Assembly (NCBI GenBank): GCA_023430975.1
Contig: JAEYYB010000137.1
Location: 1-26,666 of the forward strand
Reading direction: 5' to 3'
Length of the DNA: 26,666 nucleotides
DNA from: Bacillota bacterium
GTDB lineage: Bacteria; Bacillota; Clostridia; Acetivibrionales; DSM-2933
Position numbers and translations under genes: made by a program. Positions 22,874 through 26,666 of the stretch are shown in pieces; positions within the stretch are counted from its first letter, which is position 1; the number at the start of each line of letters is the position of its first letter. The notes beneath the pieces were generated by a model. It saw only the letters and a program-made list of their open reading frames with translations, did not search any database and had not been told where the DNA came from.

Positions 22874-24595
22874 ATGAGGAAGAACAGCATTGAATTTAAA
22901 ACAGGCTTTACTTCAGAAGCTGGTACTTATAGAACAAATAAAGATTTTTTTGCATATGCAGAATTGGATGACTATGCATGTTATATAGCTGCAGATGGTT
23001 TGGATTCGGATGAGGAAGTTAAGAGTGCAGAATTGGCTGTTAATTGTTTTTTTGAATATTTTATGGAAAATCCAACCATGTCAAGAAGAAAAATAAAAAA
23101 TTACATTATGCATGTCCATAAAAAACTTATTGCAAACAGTACAAGTGTGAGGCTCAAATCAAGTATTGTAATAATGGTTACAGATTATACAAGCATAATC
23201 TGGGTTGTTTCCGGAAATGCAAGACTTTATCATTTCAGGAAAGGCGGATTCAGCTTCAGAAGTAAGGATCAGAGTGTTGCCCAGATGATGTTGGATGCAG
23301 GTAAGATTTCTGAGGAAGAATGCAACATACATGATGAACGCAACAATTTGACGAACTTTATCGGCAATGCAAAAGGGTTTACTCCGTTTATATCCAAAAA
23401 GTTCAAGCTCAATGATGGTGATTCTGTTGTTATGGCAACATCAGGATTCTGGGAAAATACTGATACTCTAGACCTGGTAGAAGCATTGAAAGAAGGCACT
23501 GAGCCTAGTGAGATCATCTGTGGTCTTGAGGATTTGTTCCTGTCAAGGCAGAGTAAGGTTATAGAAAATTATACAGTGGCCGTAATACTTATGAATAAAG
23601 TGTTTAAAGAGGGTCCAAAACAGGATAAAAGGATTAAATTGATTAAAAAGATTGCAATGTTTCTCATTCCTATATTAATTGTCGCTTCAATCGGTTTAAT
23701 CGTAAGGAATGTTAAGAAAAAGAACCTTGAGAAGGATGCATTCCAGTATGAGCAGGACGGCGATAAGAATCTCAAGGATAAGCTTTACGACAAGGCAGAA
23801 GAGGCATATGCCAATGCAGTAAAAGCGGTTAAAGCAATAAATGATAAAGAATCACTTGAAAGAGTAGAAAGAAAGCATTCAATATTAAACAAGATACTTG
23901 AGGGTGATGGTCAATACGACAAGCAGGATTTTAAAAATGCGAACATAAGTTATACTGATGCTATGGGCAATCTCAAGTTTTTCTCTCAGTATGATAACAA
24001 TGCTTTTAGCAAAGAAGAAATGTATAACACTTTAGACAAAAAGATTAAAAACACAAAGAATTGCCTTAATGTTATAGATCTGTTCAGCAAAGGTAATAAG
24101 CTGCTTGATGAAGGGAAGTTTGCTGAAGCCAAAAAGGCTTTTGAAGATGCCAAGAAATTAGCAAATGAAATTTATTATACTGAAATGGCAGAAAAATCAG
24201 ATAAAAAGCTTGAAGAAGCTAATGAAAAATTAAAAGAAGCTAAAGCTGCAGGGGATAAGAAAAAAGAAGCCGCAGAACTTTCAGAAAAGTTGTGTAAAGC
24301 AATAGAAGATGAATGTAAAGATGTAGAAGATATGGTAAAAGAAGGTCAGAACTTAGAGAAGAAAAAAGAATATGACAAGGCAATAACAACCTATGAGGAT
24401 GCAATAGACAAATATAAAGAGATATTGGAAATGCCGAATGTGGAAGAATATAAGCCGGTAAAGGAAGATAAGAAAGTAACTGATTTAATGAAAACTAAGA
24501 ATATTGAAAAGAAAATTAAGGAACTCAAGTTTAAAAATATTGATCTCGAAAAAATGAAAAAAGAAGAGGAAGCAAAAGTAGCAGGTAAGGTATAA
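22874..24595 (+). CDS. Pseudo-PP2C protein with membrane helix and coiled-coil tail
   Basis: This 573-residue protein starts at ATG 22874 after GGAGG. Residues 1-240 follow the PP2C fold but the metal sites are worn away. Asp24 and Asp41 remain, but DGMGG has become DGLDS, GDS has become GNA (Asn115), SDG has become TSG and DNAT has become ENYT. One membrane helix (about 258-279) follows. The long Lys/Glu/Ala-rich C-terminal part contains TPR-like helical repeats (LYDKAEEAYANAVKA, KFAEAKKAFEDAKK, EYDKAITTYEDAIDK) and coiled coil. It probably lacks phosphatase activity and acts as a sensor or scaffold. The TPR part would lie on the other side of the membrane from the PP2C-like head, outside the cell if the head is cytosolic. 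The gene is 40 bases after the active phosphatase. Confidence 0.85.
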   Translation: MRKNSIEFKTGFTSEAGTYRTNKDFFAYAELDDYACYIAADGLDSDEEVKSAELAVNCFFEYFMENPTMSRRKIKNYIMHVHKKLIANSTSVRLKSSIVIMVTDYTSIIWVVSGNARLYHFRKGGFSFRSKDQSVAQMMLDAGKISEEECNIHDERNNLTNFIGNAKGFTPFISKKFKLNDGDSVVMATSGFWENTDTLDLVEALKEGTEPSEIICGLEDLFLSRQSKVIENYTVAVILMNKVFKEGPKQDKRIKLIKKIAMFLIPILIVASIGLIVRNVKKKNLEKDAFQYEQDGDKNLKDKLYDKAEEAYANAVKAVKAINDKESLERVERKHSILNKILEGDGQYDKQDFKNANISYTDAMGNLKFFSQYDNNAFSKEEMYNTLDKKIKNTKNCLNVIDLFSKGNKLLDEGKFAEAKKAFEDAKKLANEIYYTEMAEKSDKKLEEANEKLKEAKAAGDKKKEAAELSEKLCKAIEDECKDVEDMVKEGQNLEKKKEYDKAITTYEDAIDKYKEILEMPNVEEYKPVKEDKKVTDLMKTKNIEKKIKELKFKNIDLEKMKKEEEAKVAGKV

Positions 24596-24665
24596 TTAAA
24601 ATAAGACTAAAATGAGAATTTCTATATTAATATTAAAGAATTGATTATGAAAGAAGGGATTATTT

Positions 24666-25037
24666 ATGGCAACCTATGTAGTGCAGGGGGCAAAGTTAAA
24701 GTGTAGCTTTGGAAGTCAGGAAAGTACTTTTCAGATTCCAATAGATCACAAAATTTATATCAATAACAAGCCGCAGGGAAACATGATGGACTTTAAGCCA
24801 ATGATAAACATATTGCCCTTTGGATTGTGTAGCAGCCTAGCTAACCCTACTGTTGCAGCTGCGACAGCTGCAGCCAGTGGTGTCCTTCAAAAGATGCCAT
24901 GTATACCTGCAACAGTTACACCATGGTTCAATGTAAAAATGGATGTTTTATTGGAAATGTTTCCAGCAATGCTAGACGGTTCTAAAACAACGTGCATGTG
25001 GGCTGGAATGATCAGTATAACTAAAAACGGACAATAA
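24666..25037 (+). CDS. DUF4280 PAAR-like tip protein
   Basis: This 123-residue protein starts at ATG 24666 with AAGGGA upstream. It follows the DUF4280 pattern: YVVQGAKLKCSFG at the start, DFKPMINILPFGLCSS in the middle, MPCIPAT, and a CMWAGMISI strand near the end with a final GQ. Cys13, Cys55, Cys79 and Cys110 are the conserved cysteines and may bind a metal. DUF4280 proteins are treated as PAAR-like and sharpen the tip of VgrG spikes. No toxin domain is fused, so it would be a naked tip or dock separate effectors. It is 67 bases upstream of the second VgrG-like gene, the expected partner. Confidence 0.85.
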   Translation: MATYVVQGAKLKCSFGSQESTFQIPIDHKIYINNKPQGNMMDFKPMINILPFGLCSSLANPTVAAATAAASGVLQKMPCIPATVTPWFNVKMDVLLEMFPAMLDGSKTTCMWAGMISITKNGQ

Positions 25038-25104
25038 TTTATAAATAAATTTGGAAATGTTTATGACATGATTATTAAATCATTCCTTGGATAGGGGGGA
25101 GTTT

Positions 25105-26526
25105 ATGGGCAGCAAAACTACAATTGCCTATGGTAACGTTAAGATTAAATCACCGTATGAGGTTAAAACCATTCTTAATTTAAGAATGGAGAAAAGTATT
25201 AACGACCATGCGAAAATATACATATCAGGGATTATTTCCGATGAAAATAAGGCTAAATACGTTGAGCAAGCAACAATAAAAGATGTTATTGAGGTTACTC
25301 AGACAGATGACAATTCTGGTACTACCAAGCTTTTCAAAGGCATTGTAACTGAAATAGGTATAAAGGCTGCCAGAGGCGTATACTACATAGATATTGTAGG
25401 AGCTTCATCTACCTTTAATATGGATATCAAGCTTAAAAGGCATTCTTTTCAGGATAAGGATATGACCTATACTAACCTTGTAAGAAAGGTTATAGCAGAT
25501 TATCCGGGTGACTCCATAGACATTGCTGCTAAGGGTAAAAAGCTGGGAAAGTTTATAATTCAGTATGATGAAACAGACTGGGGATTTTTAAGGAGAATGG
25601 CATCACATTTTAATACAGGTCTTGTTGCTGATCATCTATCGGATAAACCAAAGTTCTGGTTTGGAATCCCTGAGGGAGGAAGCAAGGGAAATTTAGAGGA
25701 GTTTAATTATTGTGCAAGTAAAAGAGTTGAAGATTATAGACAGTTATCGGAAAATAAGGTAGATGGTATTGATGCGGCTGATTTTACTTATTTTGAGGTG
25801 GAAACCGATAAAATTTTAAATATTGGGGATACAGTTTCATTTAACAATATAAACTTGTATGTATATAGGTCGACAAGTTATATTAGAAACAGTGTATTGC
25901 GGCATTTGTATTACCTTGCACCCCAAAAAGGCCTGACTCAGGATCTTTTATTAAATGAAAATGCATGTAATAAAGCTGTAGAAGGTAAAGTAATTGAGAT
26001 AGAGGAAGACAATGTAAGAGTTCATCTTGACATTGACAAGGAACAGCCAAAAGATAAAGCATTTTGGTTTCCTTATTCTACTTCCCATACTTCTGAGGGT
26101 AATACGGGATGGTATTGCATGCCTGAGCTTGAAGACAGGGTTAAATTATACTTTCCTACAAACAAGGAAGAAGAAGGCATTATAGTTGACTCTGTTAGAA
26201 GAAGGACAAAGGGCGGAGATAAGATACAAAAGCCTGATGAAAAGTATTTCAGGACCAAGTTTAAGAAGGAAAACAAATTTACAGAAAAGGAACTTGCTTT
26301 TTCTGCAAAGGACGATAAAGTATTGATAAGCATGCATGAAGACAAGGGAATAGAAATATTGTGTGATAGCGAGCTTAAGATTAAGAGCGAAAATGATCTG
26401 ATTATTAATGCGGATAAAATAAATATGGAAGCCTCAAATGGAATAGATATCGTCTGTAACTCAAGCAGTATAAAGATGGACGGAAAAACAGATATAAAGG
26501 GTTCTTTAGTTAAAATCAGGTGCTAG
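25105..26526 (+). CDS. VgrG-like spike protein (second copy)
   Basis: The start is ATG 25105 after AGGGGGGAG, giving 473 residues; an in-frame TTG at 25087 overlaps the RBS. Domains are as in the minus-strand copy: gp27-like hub (about 1-280; QYDETDWGFLRRMASHFNTG), OB-fold (GWYCMPELEDRVKLYFPTN), and a needle of short beta repeats (LAFSAKDDK, LIINADKIN, IDIVCNSSS). The two copies agree most in the hub motif and OB-fold and least in the needle and the VYRSTSYIRN region. They may carry different tips or effectors, or form one mixed spike. This copy is last in the right-hand set, directly after the DUF4280 tip gene. The repeat array starts 13 bases after its stop. Confidence 0.9.
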   Translation: MGSKTTIAYGNVKIKSPYEVKTILNLRMEKSINDHAKIYISGIISDENKAKYVEQATIKDVIEVTQTDDNSGTTKLFKGIVTEIGIKAARGVYYIDIVGASSTFNMDIKLKRHSFQDKDMTYTNLVRKVIADYPGDSIDIAAKGKKLGKFIIQYDETDWGFLRRMASHFNTGLVADHLSDKPKFWFGIPEGGSKGNLEEFNYCASKRVEDYRQLSENKVDGIDAADFTYFEVETDKILNIGDTVSFNNINLYVYRSTSYIRNSVLRHLYYLAPQKGLTQDLLLNENACNKAVEGKVIEIEEDNVRVHLDIDKEQPKDKAFWFPYSTSHTSEGNTGWYCMPELEDRVKLYFPTNKEEEGIIVDSVRRRTKGGDKIQKPDEKYFRTKFKKENKFTEKELAFSAKDDKVLISMHEDKGIEILCDSELKIKSENDLIINADKINMEASNGIDIVCNSSSIKMDGKTDIKGSLVKIRC

Positions 26527-26539
26527 ATTAAAAAGTATT

Positions 26540-26589
26540 AAAGTGTTAATAATCTTACATTTGGCGGAGCAAATAACGAACGGTTCAAC
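26540..26589 (-). repeat. Intergenic repeat, copy C1, other half of the perfect inverted pair
   Basis: These 50 bases are the exact reverse complement of 12351-12400, lying 13 bases after the stop of the second spike gene. The pair brackets 14.1 kb that holds every plus-strand gene of the locus. Confidence 0.95.
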
Positions 26590-26599
26590 ATAATTAAAA

Positions 26600-26648
26600 T
26601 CAGTATTAATCTTACATTTGGCAGAGCAAAATAACGAACGTTTTAACG
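26600..26648 (-). repeat. Intergenic repeat, copy C2, tandem to C1
   Basis: A second copy in the same orientation as C1, with small changes: ATTAATCTTACATTTG, loop GCAGAG in place of GCGGAG, CAAAATAACGAACG. The CATTTG/CAAA(A)T pairing is kept. It runs into a further hairpin, AAATAACG (26629-26636) with CGTTATTT (26647-26654), which may act as terminator or begin another degenerate copy cut by the window edge. Confidence 0.85.
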
Positions 26649-26666
26649 TTATTTCGTGATAGAGAA

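Noticed and set aside
5328..26526. Prophage or R-type tailocin as the explanation of the locus
   Set aside because: No terminase, portal, capsid, holin, endolysin or integrase is seen, and a kinase/FHA/PP2C circuit with surface proteins is not phage-like. A domesticated tail origin remains possible.
12303..26666. CRISPR array as the explanation of the repeats
   Set aside because: The units are few, in both orientations, kilobases apart and not separated by uniform spacers.

Overview
The window looks like the chromosome of a low-GC, anaerobic, cellulolytic clostridium of the Acetivibrio / Ruminiclostridium / Pseudobacteroides type. This rests on strong Gram-positive ribosome binding sites, AT-rich spacers, a secreted feruloyl-esterase-type CE1 enzyme ending in a dockerin, a second esterase anchored by three SLH domains, and Thr/Pro linkers. 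The dockerin reads INMADVI in both repeats, which recalls type II dockerins. Enzymes bearing type II dockerins are a hallmark of Pseudobacteroides cellulosolvens, so that lineage is a guess worth testing.

Layout. Positions 1-4106 hold two convergent plant-cell-wall esterase genes, one cellulosomal (+) and one cell-surface (-). Positions 4107-5223 hold a single regulator with a Cro/CI-type HTH and a LexA/CI-like C-terminal domain that has lost its catalytic Ser and Lys. A bidirectional terminator at 5298-5328 ends this part.

The rest (5328-26526) is one large locus built as two divergent gene sets around 12.24-12.65 kb. The left, minus-strand set, in transcription order, is a VgrG-like spike, two unrecognised proteins that are candidate baseplate subunits, an Hsp70-like ATPase and another unrecognised protein. 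The right, plus-strand set is a Ser/Thr kinase, a membrane-anchored Pro/Thr-rich protein, a secreted leucine-rich-repeat / copper-amine-oxidase-N-like protein, an Hcp-like tube protein, a 720-residue candidate sheath protein, a second Hcp-like tube protein, a small DUF1629/Imm43-like protein, a J-domain protein, a membrane FHA protein, a zinc-ribbon FHA protein, a membrane PP2C phosphatase, a pseudo-PP2C with a coiled-coil tail, a DUF4280 PAAR-like tip protein and a second VgrG-like spike.

Taken together this is best read as a type VI-like contractile injection system of a Gram-positive bacterium. It has tube, sheath, spike and tip, plus a kinase/phosphatase/FHA signalling circuit similar to the PpkA-PppA-Fha control of Proteobacterial T6SS and an Hsp70/J-protein pair. 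The Gram-negative trans-envelope proteins TssJ, TssL and TssM and a ClpV ATPase are not seen. The LRR and Pro/Thr proteins are candidates for surface anchoring or target recognition. No obvious toxin is encoded here.

A repeat family of about 50 bp, with a conserved small hairpin, sits at the edges of the module. One pair, 12351-12400 and 26540-26589, is a perfect inverted repeat that brackets the whole right-hand gene set. The window contains no rRNA, tRNA, CRISPR array or transposase that I can see.
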